Assembly: GCA_023213395.1 (NCBI GenBank)
Contig: CM041465.1
Span: forward strand, 136,841,741 to 136,905,740
Source of the DNA: Cycas panzhihuaensis
Taxonomy: Eukaryota > Cycadophyta
Length of the DNA stretch: 64,000 bases
Reading direction: 5' to 3'
Shown here: positions 12,490 to 24,012 of the stretch, piece after piece
Layout: each line of letters starts with the position of its first letter
Numbering within the stretch: the first letter of the stretch is position 1
Translations under genes and position numbers: made by a program
Notes under the pieces: model-generated
The model's database searches: none
What the model saw: the letters and a program-made list of their open reading frames with translations, nothing else
What the model was told of the DNA's origin: nothing

Positions 12490-13326
12490 ATACTCTGCAG
12501 GTACTGGCAAAGTGTCCGGATCTACCACAGTTAAAACATATCCTGGAATCATGACTTCATCTGCGCCCTCTGTTATCAAAATATCGTCCACGACCAAGAT
12601 TCTTGGAATCTGAGGTCCGTCCCCTTCCACGTATCTGACTTCGTCCTCATGGTCCCAGATTCGATCTGGAAGCAAATGCATCTTCTAGTTCTGCTAAGTC
12701 TTCGTATCGCCTGTTTCTTTGTTCCTGTCTAAGTAGTATTCTAGTTAATTCATCAAGGGTCATTGTATCAATCTGATTATTGTTTGTAATGGTATTGATG
12801 GTTACGTCAAAGGTCTTTGGTAATTTACAGGTTACCATCTGAACAAGTTCTGGTTCGAACATAATTTCTCCAGCACTCAATAGTCCATTTCTAAGTGAAG
12901 TGACTTTATGTATGAATTCAGTCACTGTTTCATGTTCTCTCATATGCAACTTATACAATACTTCCTTCAAGGTGAATATCTGGACTTTATTTTTCTTACC
13001 AAACAAAATTTCAAAGCATTTCCAAATGCTTGATGTGGAAGTCGATTTTTCAAATATACCAACAAGGAGTTTGATACTGACAGTTTAAGAATGATAACAC
13101 CTGCTTTGTCTCTTTCTAACCAACTGGGCAGGGTTGTACTAGCCTCATTTGGCTTGGTTTCAATCCCGAGAGCAATATTCCAAGCATTTTGAGCCCTAGG
13201 CAGGGTTTCAATCTTGATTTTCCAAATATGATAGTTACCTTTAATAAGTTTGTCTTGTTCTGAGAGACCAAACAATGGAGAAGCCATCGTTAATGAAGAG
13301 AGAGAAGCATGGATTGGTCTGGCCAT
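12490..13326 (-). pseudogene. Element C gag
   Basis: The likely start is the Met at 13287-13285 (MASPLFGLSEQDKLIKGNYH), equivalent to the start of K gag; an in-frame Met lies 13 codons upstream. The UBN2-like domain runs to a frameshift near 13010 (FGKKNKVQIFTL continues in another frame) and on through HMREHETVTEF. Two well-kept CCHC knuckles follow at about 12534-12440, CFNCGRSGHFASTC and CYHCGQTGHYPYQC. The knuckles would bind element RNA in the particle. Confidence 0.86.
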
Positions 13327-13832
13327 ACAAGACCCTAAGTGTACGGATTAGGGCGAGTGATACCTCAAAAGACAGATTTTTTTATCATCTATCTAGATCT
13401 GAAGTCGGTTTTGTAAGATCTTTTTTCAAACAAGAGAAAACAACCTTCAAATAGTTACACAGGCAGTTAGGGATTTGGGTCGTTTTTGCAACAATACTCG
13501 GATTTAAGCCTGATTTCGAAAGTTTTTGAGGTATCCTCCTTCAATCCCGCGTGGATTGGTCATCAGTCAATTTGATCCCTGAAAAGTCTTCAAATGCCTT
13601 CTATGCAGAAGGAAAAAGTGACGAGCGCCCCTCGATCTGTCTATCCACCAAATTTCACCTCAATCTAATAACTTTGAGAAAAAGCGTCCGTACGGCTCCG
13701 TACAATTTCGTACACAGTCATTAAATGCTTCTCTTCTATGTTGGAGAGGCTTCCAAACTTGTCTCCCTTCTTAAACCCTTGACTTGTCTTCAAAAATAAG
13801 ATCTTCTTCCTTCAAAACGAGCAGTTACACCT
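13327..13832 (-). other. Element C leader
   Basis: The 0.5 kb between primer site and gag holds no ORF of note. It contains the palindromic word ccgtacgg (13689-13696) followed by further cgtac copies. Similar words occur in the leaders of E, F and K. At about 13544-13640 there are runs resembling the ends of structured leaders, but no secondary structure was computed. Confidence 0.6.
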
Positions 13833-13850
13833 GAACCTGCTTTGATACCA
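13833..13850 (-). other. Element C primer-binding site
   Basis: The minus strand reads TGGTATCAAAGCAGGTTC next to the 5' LTR. It matches the 3' end of plant initiator tRNA-Met (TGGTATCAGAGC) with one change. It primes minus-strand cDNA synthesis in copia elements. Confidence 0.88.
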
Positions 13851-14045
13851 TGTTAAGTTTCAGTCAGGAGACAGAAGGCTGATAAGAGAACTCAACACCT
13901 TTATTGAAAGGATGAATTCCTTAAATACATAATTGGGTTGGTAACCGTTATAACTTGACATGTAACCAACCTCTTAACAATATGACACATATCATTATTA
14001 CATACATTAATTACATAGTTAATGATAAAACATTACCTCTCAACA
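13851..14045 (-). repeat. Element C 5' LTR (195 bp)
   Basis: Partner of 9051-9246. On the element strand it is followed directly by the primer-binding site, which fixes it as the 5' LTR. It differs from its partner at about 11 bases and by one T indel. Confidence 0.95.
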
Positions 14046-14450
14046 TGCTAGGTGTACTTTTCCCAATACTCTCCCTTCTAAACAAGGGATTCTTAAAGGT
14101 CTTAGATGAATAAGTTCTAGTACTCATGGTATTTGTACTATTAATGGTGTCACTATCATAAATGCTTACTCAAACCCTTTATCCAACGAGTCTTCAAAGA
14201 ATTGTCTTGACAAATGATTCTCTCAATATGTCGAGGGACCTTCCTCCACCTTTTCATCATGGTCACTTAAGTCCTTTGGAGTAGAACCCACATTTATTCT
14301 TTCCTCATTCCCTAGGGCATCACCTTCTACCTCTGAAGTATCATTTTCTTTTAGATTTTTTTTTTCCTTTTTCTTTTGGAATCTCTTCTTCTTTCTCCTT
14401 TGGGCTAAATATATTTGATTCAATTAGGACAGGTGTTATCACCATTGGGT
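14046..14450 (-). pseudogene. Element H gag, middle part
   Basis: Between C and G, the minus strand holds a lysine/glutamate-rich gag region (14223-14423). It carries a long A run that explains a frame change between SPKEKEEEI and the later NDTSEVEGDALGN reading. On the low side it continues into 9050 after removing C. On the high side it continues into 37163 after removing G. The 5-mers tgcta and tgggt at its ends are the target sites of C and G. Confidence 0.6.
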
Positions 14451-14997
14451 TGTTGAAATGGCCAAAAGGCCTTTGAAACCAAGATCTAGGAGATAGATTC
14501 ACTCTAATTCTATGAAGCAAATAATCTAGACTAACAATGAAAGTATGAGATCAAACATAAGCAAGATCAAAGCACAAAGAGTGAGAGCAAAATGATACCA
14601 AATGTGAGGAGTTGGAATTGGTCCAACCTCCAAATGAATAGCAGTTTGATTAGCAAACCGTTAGCATAACAATACAACTCCAACTCTATATGAGAACCAT
14701 GAGAAGAGGCCTCAATATATAGAGTGACCGAAGAGACCTAAGGCATTGGATGTTTGACAAGTGTCAAACATCCAAGGTATATGCCTTGCATGTAAGACAT
14801 GTGTCCTTTGGGCTCTCAAGTGGGCAAAAGTGTATGGGGGTCCATTTGACCCTTTAGTGACAATGTTGTGTCACTAGGAAAGAATGTGGGTGTGCACTCT
14901 ATCACTTAAGTGATAAGTCATCCCACAAAGTACAAAAATACAAATAACACATGAAAAATAAAGTGCATAGGCTTAACATGTAAACATAAGGTTTAAC
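14451..14997 (-). repeat. Element G 3' LTR, last base displaced by E
   Basis: It runs from TGTTGAAATGG to GGTTTAAC. Its final A is now at 30145, beyond E, because E inserted one base before the LTR end, duplicating ttaac. It contains a 32-bp near-perfect palindrome at 14745-14776 (ttggatgtttgaca and its complement) and the palindrome TTATCACTTAAGTGATAA in altered form near 14900. Confidence 0.93.
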
Positions 14998-15552
14998 TGT
15001 GAAAAGAGGCTTAATGGCCTCACAGTCCCAAGATCTAGAAGCTAGGATCACTCTAGTTCTAGAAGCACAAATACTTAACAAGTATAATACTCTCAAGGTA
15101 AAATAAAGCATAAGAGACAAAGCATAAAATGAAGGAGCAAGAGAAATGATACCCAATGTGTGGAGTTGGAATTGGTCCAACCTCCAAAGAATAAATGCTT
15201 TTGATTGGCAAACTGACAACATAACAATACAACTCCAACTCTCTTATGAGACAATGAGGAGAAGTCTCATTATATAGAGTGAGATGAGAGACCTAAGGCT
15301 TTGGATGTTTGACAAGTGTCAAACATCCAAGATACATGCCTTGCATGTAGGACATGTGTCCTTTTGGGCTCTCATGTGAGAAAAAATGCATGAGGGTTCA
15401 TTTGACCCTTTAGTGACAACGTTGTGTCACTAGAAAGAATGTGGGTGTGCACTTTATCACTTAAGTGATAAGTCACCCCTAAAGTACAAAAGTACACATA
15501 TTACATAAAAATTAAAGTACATAACCTTAACTTGTAAACATAAGGTTTAACA
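14998..15552 (-). repeat. Element E 3' LTR (555 bp)
   Basis: It opens TGTGAAAAGAGGC and closes AAGGTTTAACA on the plus strand. The palindrome is at 15300-15331 with only its outermost pair broken. TTATCACTTAAGTGATAA is near 15454-15471. It pairs with 29614-30139. Confidence 0.95.
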
Positions 15553-15576
15553 CCCCTCATCGCTTACAATGTTAAG

Positions 15577-16200
15577 TCAGACACCAAGACCATCTCTGAA
15601 TTTTACAAACTTTTCTCTACCAAGAGGCTTGGTAAAGATATCTGCTGTCTGCTCCTCTGTAGGTCTGTACTGGAGGTTGATCTCACCATTCTGAACATGC
15701 TCTCTTATGAAGTGATGGTGAACCTCGATGTGTTTTGTCCGCGCATGAAAGACTGGATTCTTGGCTAACTTGAGTACATTTTGATTATCACAATATATCC
15801 TGGTGGGGTGATTTTGCTCAAGTCCAAGTTCCCCAAGAATCCGTCGTAGCCAGATAGCCTCACAAGTCGCGGCCGATGACTTTGTACCGCCTTGGTGGAG
15901 GACAAGGTAACATTGGGTTGCTTCTTGCAACTCCACGAAACAACTGCTGAACTAAGGGAAAAATAGTATCCTGAGGTTGATCTCCTGCTATTTTGGCAGC
16001 CTGCCCAATCAGAATCTGAGAACCTTTCCAGAGTGAAGTTCTCATTATGCGCATACTCAAGGCCCTACTGCAATGTGCCTTTGATGTATTTAAGTATGCC
16101 TTTAGCTGCATTCCAGTGTATCTGATTGGGTTGAGACATGTATCGTGAGCAAATCCCAACTGTAAATGAAATGTCCGGTCGAGTGTTGGTGAGATAAATG
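15577..16200 (-). pseudogene. Element E RNase H
   Basis: RNase H is split over frames: HNENFTLERFSDSDWAG (15990-16060 in another frame), then 15577-15936 with ATCEAIWLRRILGELGLE, YCDNQNVLKLAKNP, HHFIREHVQNGEINLQYRP and IFTKPLGREKFVKF. The TEAEY region is eroded near 15890. A tract before the 3' LTR (15553-15576) replaces the usual G run by cccctcatcgc, so the polypurine tract has decayed. Confidence 0.84.
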
Positions 16201-17039
16201 AGGCTCCCAATCAACTGTCGGTAAAGTGTGGGATCTGCAGGTGCAGCTTCTTCATTGAGAGTAAGCTTAGATCCATTCTCCATTGGTGTAGGCGCTGGTT
16301 TGCAGTCGTGCATCCTGAACCACTGCAAAATGTCCCAAGAGTATTTCGCTTGGGAGATGAAGATATAGCCTGGCTGTTGCCATATCTCAAAGCCTAAAAT
16401 GTAATGGAGAAGTCCAAAATCTGTCATCTCGAAACTTCTCTTCAAGTCATCTTGGAGAATGTGTATCATCTTAGTGTCACTGCCAGTGATCACTAAGTCA
16501 TCTACATACAAGGCAACAAAAATAACATGGTTCTTTTCATGTTTTATATACATATTAGGATCTGAAGTAGATCGATGAAATCCATGTCTCAAGAAGTAAT
16601 CATCGATCTTTGAGTACCATGCTCTTGGAGCTTGTTTCAAGCCATATAATGCCTTCTTTAGGCGATATACAAAATGCTCCTTGCCTTGTACTTTGTAACC
16701 GGGAGGTTGCTCTAAATATACCTTCTCCTGAAGATCGCCATTAAGAAAGGCACTCTTCACGTCCATCTGATAGACTGGCCATTTGCATTGAGCAGCTAAG
16801 GCCAAGATGAGTCTAATGGTGTTCATATTTGCCACTGGTGCAAAGGTCTCCTCATAGTCTATGCCTTCTTTTTGTTTAAATCCTTTTGCCACAAGGCGGG
16901 CCTTCTGCCGTTTAAGTGAACCATCAGAATGGAATTTGGTCTTGTAGACCCATTTGCAACTGATTGCTTGTTTGTGTTTAGGCAATTCAACCAAATCCCA
17001 AGTACCATTCTTTTCAATAGAATGAATTTCTTCATTCAT
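16065..17039 (-). pseudogene. Element E reverse transcriptase, largely intact
   Basis: A 324-codon open stretch covers nearly the whole RVT_2 domain: KNGTWDLVELP at the start, [52 protein letters not shown] at 16497-16508, then the thumb-like end (MENGSKLTLNEEAAP, LYRQLIGSLIYLTNTRPDISF). All expected RT active-site Asp residues are present. It is cut off from integrase by one stop. Confidence 0.9.
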
Positions 17040-18003
17040 GGCTGCCTTCTAATTTTCATTTTTAGAAGCCTCCTCAAAAGTGGAAGGCTCATCAACACAA
17101 AGCACTTCAGCCATAAGTGCATAATTGGTCTGTTGCCTATATTTTGATGGACGTTTTCCTTCAATGATGTGGCCGTCCTGAACTGTTTGTGTGTACCATT
17201 TTGGTAACTTTTGAATCGAAGTAACTTGAACCTCAAGATCTTCTGGTCTAAGTGGTTGATCAACAGAAGATGTGCTTGGATCAAGTGGAGCAAAATCAGT
17301 TGATGTAGACGGTCCAGCAGGTGCAGATGATGTACATGGAGTAGAAGATTGAGAAGGAAGGAAGGCTTCAACAATCTTCTTGCCTTTGTCAATGGGAGGT
17401 TGCATGGATGTTGATTGCAACTCCTTATGATCTTCTTCAGCAAAGATGACATCTCTTGAGAGATACATTTTCTTCCCAATTGGATCATACAACTTGTAGG
17501 CTTTGCTATGAATGGCATATCCTACAAAGATGCATTTTAGACTATGCTTGTCTAATTTCTTCCTTTGTTGATCGGGAATGTGTATATAAGCAGTGCACCC
17601 AAAAGTCCTCAAATGGTCGATGTGAGGCTTTTTGCCGCACCATGCCTCCTCGGGTGTCATATTGGTGGCTTTGTAGTTGGATGCGATTGGCCACATAGGC
17701 ATTGTGTGAAATGCTTACCAAGAAGGCTCGAGTGAGTCCTTGTGCATGCATCATTGCTTTGGCTTTATTAGCCAAAGTTCTGTTCATTCGTTCAGAGACT
17801 CCATTTTGTTGAGGAGTGTGAGGAATAGTCAGTTGTCTTCGAATGCCATTATCCTTGCAGTATTGGGTGAATTCATTTGATATAAATTCACCTCCATTGT
17901 CTGTCCTTAATGTTTTGATTGAGTGGCCAGACTCATTTTCCACTTCAAGCTTGAATTCTTTGAACTTGGAAAATGCTTCAGATTTGTGTTTGATGAAGTA
18001 GAC
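17040..18003 (-). pseudogene. Element E integrase core, C-terminus and linker
   Basis: After the TAG, 17542-17943 has the second Asp (RTDNGGEFIS) and the Glu (NGVSERMNRT). A frameshift near 17690 moves into 17049-17702 with MTPEEAWCGKKPHIDHLRTFG, the VGYAIHSKAYKLYD motif, the SRDVIFAEE end motif and a Ser/Pro-rich linker (SSTPCTSSAPAGPST). Both catalytic Asp and the Glu are present. A TAG at 17049-17051 closes the frame just before the RT ORF. Confidence 0.88.
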
Positions 18004-19735
18004 CTAGACTTTGTGAGAAAAGTCATCAATGAAGGAGATGTAATACAAAGCTCCTCCAAAAGATGATGTGGACATAGGTCCACACAAATCCGAATGTACT
18101 AACTTCAAAGGATGTGATGCACGCCATGCTTTGCCTTTCGGGAAAGGCAAGCGATGCTGAGTTCCCATAATGCATGCTTCATAAAGACATTTTGTGCCAT
18201 ATATCTTTGGAAGTCTATGTACCATATTCTTGTTGATCATCTGCCTCAAATTGTTTAAGCTCAAATGGCCTAGATGTTGATGCTGAAGTTGCATCTTGGA
18301 CAAGTATGGAGTGACAATTGAACCAGAGTAAGCAGAATCAAGTGTTATATTATTTGCATCCAATTTGTAGAGGCCTTGATCCTCATATCTAATAGCTACT
18401 ACTCGGTCATCTTTGTCACTGATTATACATTTCCCATTTCTGAACAAGACACTCATCTGTTGCTTGTCCAACTTGCTAACAGATAGTAAGTTCTTGTCCA
18501 TTGAAGGTATGAAGTAAGCATTGCCATCGGGAAATGAGGAGGAAGGATTTGATGAAGAATGAAATGGAGTTATTGTGCCTATTCCAGAAATCTTAACAGA
18601 TTGATTGTTCCCAAAGGTCACTGATTGACCTTTACCTTCCTTGATGTCGGTGAGGAGCTCTTCACTTCTAGTCATGTGTTGTGAAGCTCCAGAATCAATA
18701 ATGCAAGTTTCATCAACCTTGGATGTTTGATATGCACAAAACAGTTTGTCTTCATCTATAAACTGATTAAAGTGGTGTTGATTGCCACCTCTAAGACCCC
18801 CCTTTCTCTTTGACCTCCTCGATAGGCACCTCGATTTGGTCGAGGGGTTCTTGTCTTCTTGGAATCTTTGTTGGTATTGCTGACGTGGCTGTTGCTGTCG
18901 CTGATTTGGTTGATGTGGTTGCTGCTGTTGATGTAGATCTTCTTGCTTCTTTCGACAATCAGGTGCTATGCGGCCAGGTTTGCCACAATAATGACATACA
19001 ACATTGGTCCTTGAAGACCCAATGTTTATGTTTCCAAACTGCTTTGAGAGTGCAGGTTTGGGGTGCTGTTTGGCCTTTGAGTTGGCCGTGAATGCACCTG
19101 ATGTAGATGGTTCCTCCTCATTATTTTTGGTGTAGATTTGTTCTTCTTGAAGTAATAGACTTTCAAATTCATTGAATGTCATTCTTTTGAGAGAACCATC
19201 TCTTGTAGTAGATGATATGAAGCCATTGTAATCCTTTGGCAAAGCTTTGGTGATAGATGTAATCAGTTCATCTCTCGTTGCTGGACTACCTAGTGTATTC
19301 AATTCATTACATACCTCCTTGATGGAGGAAAGAAAAGCCGACATGGGCTTGACAAACTTGACAGAATACAATTTGGCTTTAACCATTAAAATGCAAGCTT
19401 CATCTCGCCTTTCATACAATGAGGACAAAATGTCCCAAGCTTCCTTAGAATTTTTAGCACAAGCAATGTTTTGATCCACATGTACATCAACAATCATATG
19501 AACGAATGCCAAAGTGATTTCATCTTCAGCTTCCCAAGCAGCAACTAAAGCATCATCAGGTTGCACAATTACATTGCCATTGATAATCTGCACAAAGTTG
19601 GGGTAGTCTTCCGTAAACATAACCCCAAAATTCATTCATGATCGCAAATTCGAAAGTGATTCTTTTCCATTCTTGATAGTTATCTTGACCTGTTAATCGA
19701 ATGGCGCATGCATTTAGCATGTTGATAGCAACCAT
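18004..19735 (-). pseudogene. Element E gag, protease and start of integrase
   Basis: Gag starts at the Met of MVAINMLNACAIRLTGQDNY (19735). A one-base frame change near 19620-19635 moves it into a 543-codon open stretch (18004-19635). That stretch has the UBN2 gag domain (HMIVDVHVDQNIACAKNSKE), CCHC knuckle CHYCGKPGRIAPDC (the His is Arg), a Gln/Pro-rich spacer, protease IIDSGASQHMT, gag-pre-integrase, HHCC finger (WHQRLGH lost its first words: LQHQHLGH) and the first integrase Asp (VHSDLCGP). It ends at a TAG where relatives have the Trp of HKVWVYF. Confidence 0.9.
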
Positions 19736-21324
19736 GTTTCAGTTATAAAGCTTGAAGCTAGTAGATAACTTGGAAACTCAAAGCTTTCGTTGCTTAAGTT
19801 CCACCTTCTAACGAAACCAACAGTCCTGATCTTACTAGAAGATCCAACAACTGAATGGAATGATGAGGGGTGGAGGACTAGGCTATGGAGTTGGTCCAAC
19901 TCTGATCTATAGAAGAGATCCAACAGTTGGCCAAGTTAAATCTAGGACAAGGCAGGTCGGGTTGATCTGCATGGACGTACCATGCTTTTCTTGGGATTCG
20001 CAGCCTCAATAACACCATTTTCGAACCTCCTTTCCCTCAAGCAACCTTAATTGTCGTGCATTGACCGTACGATCGGTTGGTCCCATAGGGAATGCACCAA
20101 GTTTAAGGTTAATTTAGAGGCAAGGTTTGAACCTTTTTCAGGCCTCTCCAACAAGATTTTAAGTCACTTTTTAGAAGTTTTAAAGTGAACTTAGATTTAT
20201 TTTACTTGGATGATGTACTTATGAGAATGCTTGATTAAGCTTTACAATGAAAGAGTGGCTTCAAAAGGAAGCAATTTTAGTACATCAATATGAACACTTG
20301 AAGTGTTATTACAATGAGCACTTTAATGAAATATAGTGCTTATGGAGATCCAAGTAAAAAACAGATGCTTGATTACAATGAGTTTTGCAAAAAAGTACTT
20401 TGAAAATGTGCTTAAGTACTCAATGAAGCAAAGGCGAAACTTTGTGATGAAGATACAAGTGGGTTCCTTGAGAACCACTTGCAAAATAGGACACCAAGCA
20501 CCAAGTGTTGGGACTTTAAAATAGTCCCAACGATAAAAAAGAAGTGATTTTATTAAGTACAAAGTATTTTTTGAGCCCTTTTTGAGGCTAAGGGCAATAG
20601 GTCACCATGCAAGGTGCCTTAAAAAAGTGTTTGAAAATAGTGATAAATATCACTTTTACAATATGCAAACACTCACTTCACTTAAGTTAATTAACATTTA
20701 TGCAACATTAATTAAGTGTTAAAAGAGGTTTAAAGAGCGAAAAAACATAGGCTGAAATTTGAATTTTTTTGCAATTTAAGCAATAAGGACACCACGCAGG
20801 GAGCCTTTGAAAACACTTAAACAAGAGTATTTTTGAGTCTTCAAACAAGTGAGTTTAAGTTAGTATTGGTGATTTAATGAAATCACTCAATGCTTAGAAG
20901 ATTTTTAGCTCCAAAGATACAAAAAAAGATGATTTTTCTCTTAATAAAAATTTAAACTAAGGTCACTATGCAAAGTGCCTTGACTATAAAATTGACTTAA
21001 TAAAGAGAAAAAATCACTTGTGATGTAGAAAAATACTTGAGAAGACTTGATTTGGTCTTTTATGTACTTGAGTGAAGTCAAAAAATAGTTAAAACACTGA
21101 AATCACTTTAAAAAAGCTTGATTTGGCTGAAAAAAATGAATATAATGATTTTTTTAAAAGATTTAACATGAACTTTAGATTTGGTTAAGTTATAAAAAAG
21201 GGAATATTCAAGGAACATTCCAATTGATATAACCTAAGATTAAAAAGAAAAGTTTGAAAATCGAAAATTTTGGGAAAAAACAGACGACCGTGAGCCGCCG
21301 TCGTTCGTGCGCCTGCGTAGATTG
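19736..21324 (-). other. Element E long leader, gag-proximal part
   Basis: Gene-free. The 19-nt motif occurs three times, at 20600-20618, 20787-20805 and 20961-20979 (spacing 187 and 174). The hairpin arms gttgggact (20507-20515) and agtcccaac (20523-20531) are perfectly complementary. A second imperfect hairpin (aagtgggttcc and gaaccactt) is at about 20458-20480. Paired gtgat/atcac words lie between the motif copies. The rest of the leader is 28729-29599, beyond F. Confidence 0.75.
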
Positions 21325-21329
21325 AACGG

Positions 21330-21881
21330 TGTTAAACCTTATGTTTACATGTTAAGATAATGTACTTTTATTTTCATGTAATATGTGTACTTTTTACTTT
21401 AGGGGTGACTTATCACTTAAGTGATAAAGTGCACACCCACATTCTTTCTAGTGACACAACGTTGTCACTAAAGGGTCAAATGGACCCTCATGCACTTTTG
21501 CTCCATGAGAGCCCAAAAGGACACATGTCCAACATGCAAGGCATGTATCTTGGATGTTTGACACTTGTCAAACATCCAAGGCCTTAGGTCTCTCATTTCA
21601 CTCTATATAATGAGACCTCTCCTCATTGTCTCATATGGGAGTTGGAGTCAGACAGTTATGCTATCGCTTGCTAATCAAACTGTTCATTCTTTGGAGGTTG
21701 GACCAATTCCAACTCCACATATTGGGTATCATTTTCTCTTTGCTCCTTCATTCATGTTTTGTCTCTTTGCTTTCTCTTTACCTTGAGTTTATTATACTTG
21801 TTTGTATTTCTGCAACTAGAACTAGAGTGATCCTAGTTTCTAGATCTAGGGACTGTTGAGGCCATCTTGCCTCTTTTCACA
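21330..21881 (+). repeat. Element F 5' LTR
   Basis: It opens TGTTAAACCTTATG and ends CTCTTTTCACA. It holds the perfect 32-bp palindrome at 21549-21580, the 18-bp palindrome TTATCACTTAAGTGATAA at 21410-21427 and a likely TATA box (ctctatataatgag, 21601-21614). A patch at 21641-21660 (gttggagtcagacagttatg) differs from its own 3' LTR but equals the M LTR. Confidence 0.96.
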
Positions 21882-21883
21882 TT

Positions 21884-21895
21884 TGGTATCAGAGC
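21884..21895 (+). other. Element F primer-binding site
   Basis: TGGTATCAGAGC, two bases after the LTR; perfect match to the initiator tRNA-Met end. Confidence 0.92.
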
Positions 21896-24012
21896 AAGAG
21901 GAGGCTAGCTCCCTCTGTTCTGTTTTGCAGCTGCTCAAGGAGCTCTTTGAAGAAAGCAACAAACCCTTGGTGACGACCTTCGCACTCCGAAGGCGATCCA
22001 AGGTTTGTTTGAAGATTTTTTTGCAGGTTCAAAACTTTGTTGGAGTATTTTAGAAGGAGGAGCTTTACTCACTATTTTTAGTGAATTTTTTCACCAAAAA
22101 TAGGGGTTTTTTACTCATGTTTTACTCATACTAGCTGGCTGTCCAAGATCTGACCCTGTATGCAAACAGAAAGCAGAGTCCACAGAAGAAACTTGAGCAT
22201 TTTGTTGAAGGATTTTTGCCCCTACAAAGCCGTACGACTGCCTTTTCTTCTCAGTCACAAGGGCGCCCTCCATTTTCTTGTTTTGCTTACTGTGGAGCCT
22301 ACAGGCAACGAAATGAGATGAAAACTGGCAGTAATCTTTGTCCTAGCAGTGCAGCCCCTCGTCTAAAATTTCAGCTCGTCCGCTGAGTATACATAGAGAT
22401 TCAAGCTTCTGAGTGTTTGGAAGGTTGCCACCGCCTGTGCATTTGCCGCCGCCCTTTTTTCTCTCCTCATTTTGAAGCACTCACTGAAAGTGCCAACATA
22501 TACTGCTCAGAATGCTCATAATGCTGAGATCTGCCCAGATCTGAAGTCGCCTCCTGATTTCTGGCATCGATCGGTGAGAAAAATCGATCCGAAGGTCTAT
22601 TTTTCTGTCGTCGCAGGTCCGCGGAAATTCGAAGTTTCGAAAAATTTCGATTTTTTAACTTTAGTTTTATAACTTTATGTTGTAAAACTTAGAATATTCT
22701 TTAGAATATTCTATTTTTAATCTTTTTTCTAACTAAAGTCCTTTTTTTTGAAGTTATTTAATTGATATTTAAATCAATTAAGGGATACTTTGTTACTTTT
22801 TTTAATGTTTTAGAAGTCATTTAAACACAGAAAAAGATTTCACTTGTGTTTTTTGACTCATCTAATGACTTTTTAAGTCATTCTTATTATTCTAAAGGCA
22901 AAAAATCACCTTTTTAAGCATTCTAAGGCTCCCTGCGAGGTGTCCTTAGTAGTCAAGTTGCAAAAAAAAAAATCAAATTTTAGCCTATGTTTTGGCTCTT
23001 AAAAGTTTTAACACTTAGTTATTGTTTGAACAAATGTTAATTAAGTGATTTTTAAGGGTTTTTTTATCAAAAAGTGATACTTATCACTAAATTTTAAAAC
23101 ACTTTTAAGGCACCTTACATGGTGACCTAATGCCCTTAGTCTCAAAGAGGGCTCAAATAGTTAATAAAAATGACTTTTTCTTTTGATCGTTGGGACTAAT
23201 ATAAAGTCCCAACACTTGGTGCTTGATGTCCATCTTCATGCAAGTGGTTCTCTTATCTTCATTTTTTCAGCATTAAAAGGAACCCACTTGTATCTTCATC
23301 ACAAGTTTTGCATTACTTCTTTCAGTACTTAAGCTCTTTTTTCAAAAAAGTACTTTGCAAAACTTATTGTCATCAAGCATTTGGTTTCTTACTTGGATCA
23401 ACATAGCACTATATTTTCATTAAAGTGCTCATTGTAAAAACACTACAAGTGTTCATATTCATGTACTTACATTACTTTCTCTTGAAGCCACTTTTATTGT
23501 AAAGCTTAATTAAAGTATTTTCATAAGTACATTTTCCAAGCAAAAAGAAACCTAAGTTCACTTTAAAATCTGCTAAAAAGTGACTTTAAATCTGTTGGAG
23601 AGGCTCGAGAAAGGTTCAAACCTTGCCTCTAAATTAACCTTAAGCTTCGTGCATTCCCTAGGGGACCAACCGACTGCACGGCAAGGTAACGACAATTAAG
23701 GTTGCTTGAGGAAAGGAGGTTCAAAACGGTGTTATTGGGGTCCGTGAATCCTGTGGAAAGCATGGTACGTCCATGCAGATCAACCCTACCTGCCTTGTCC
23801 TAGATTTAACTTGGCCAACTATTGGATTTCCTCTATAAGATCAAGTTGGACCAACTCCATAGCCTAGTCCTCCACCCCTCATCATTCCATTCAGTTGTTG
23901 GATCTTCTAGTAAGATCAGGACTGTTGGTTTCGTTAGAAGGTGGAACTTAAGCGACGAAAGCTTTGAGTTTCCGTGTTATCTCGCTAGCTTCAAGCTTTT
24001 ATAAACCGAAAC
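21896..24012 (+). other. Element F long leader
   Basis: No supported ORF. The 19-nt motif is at 22927-22945 and 23109-23127 (182 nt apart). Hairpin arms gttgggact (23189-23197) and agtcccaac (23205-23213) are perfect. The word gccgtacgactg is at 22229-22240. The segment 23600-24012 is close to the equivalent of E, G and the 34286-34700 region, ending just before gag. The order of motifs is the same as in E and G, read from primer site to gag. Confidence 0.76.

Larger units (their letters stand above)
9051..14045 (-). mobile_element. Element C: Ty1/copia LTR retrotransposon with both LTRs
   Basis: Near-complete element of 4995 bp, on the minus strand. LTRs of 195-196 bp flank a primer site (right side) and a polypurine tract (left side). 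The flanking 5-mers are tgtta (9046-9050) and tgcta (14046-14050), a target duplication with one transition. By my hand count the two LTRs differ at 11 positions plus one indel, nearly all transitions. It interrupts the gag of relic H, whose sequence resumes on both sides. The coding region is broken by a frameshift in gag, a TGA in integrase, and frame changes in the linker and RT. Confidence 0.95.

Noticed and set aside
12343-12681. 112-codon minus-strand ORF in C
   Set aside because: It is the wrong frame over the zinc knuckle region; the knuckles read in the neighbouring frame.
14745-14776. Palindrome as an independent MITE or a terminator
   Set aside because: It occupies the same place in every LTR of the family and has no target duplication of its own.
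20600-20979. Repeated leader motif as CRISPR-like array
   Set aside because: The copies diverge, the intervals are about 185 nt, and the context is a eukaryotic retroelement leader.
21360-21859. ORFs in the LTRs (21360-21587, 21626-21859 and copies in other LTRs)
   Set aside because: They recur because the LTRs are repeats, overlap palindromes, lack known motifs and differ between copies.
21884-21895. tRNA gene at TGGTATCAGAGC sites
   Set aside because: These are 12-base primer sites beside LTRs, without a tRNA body.
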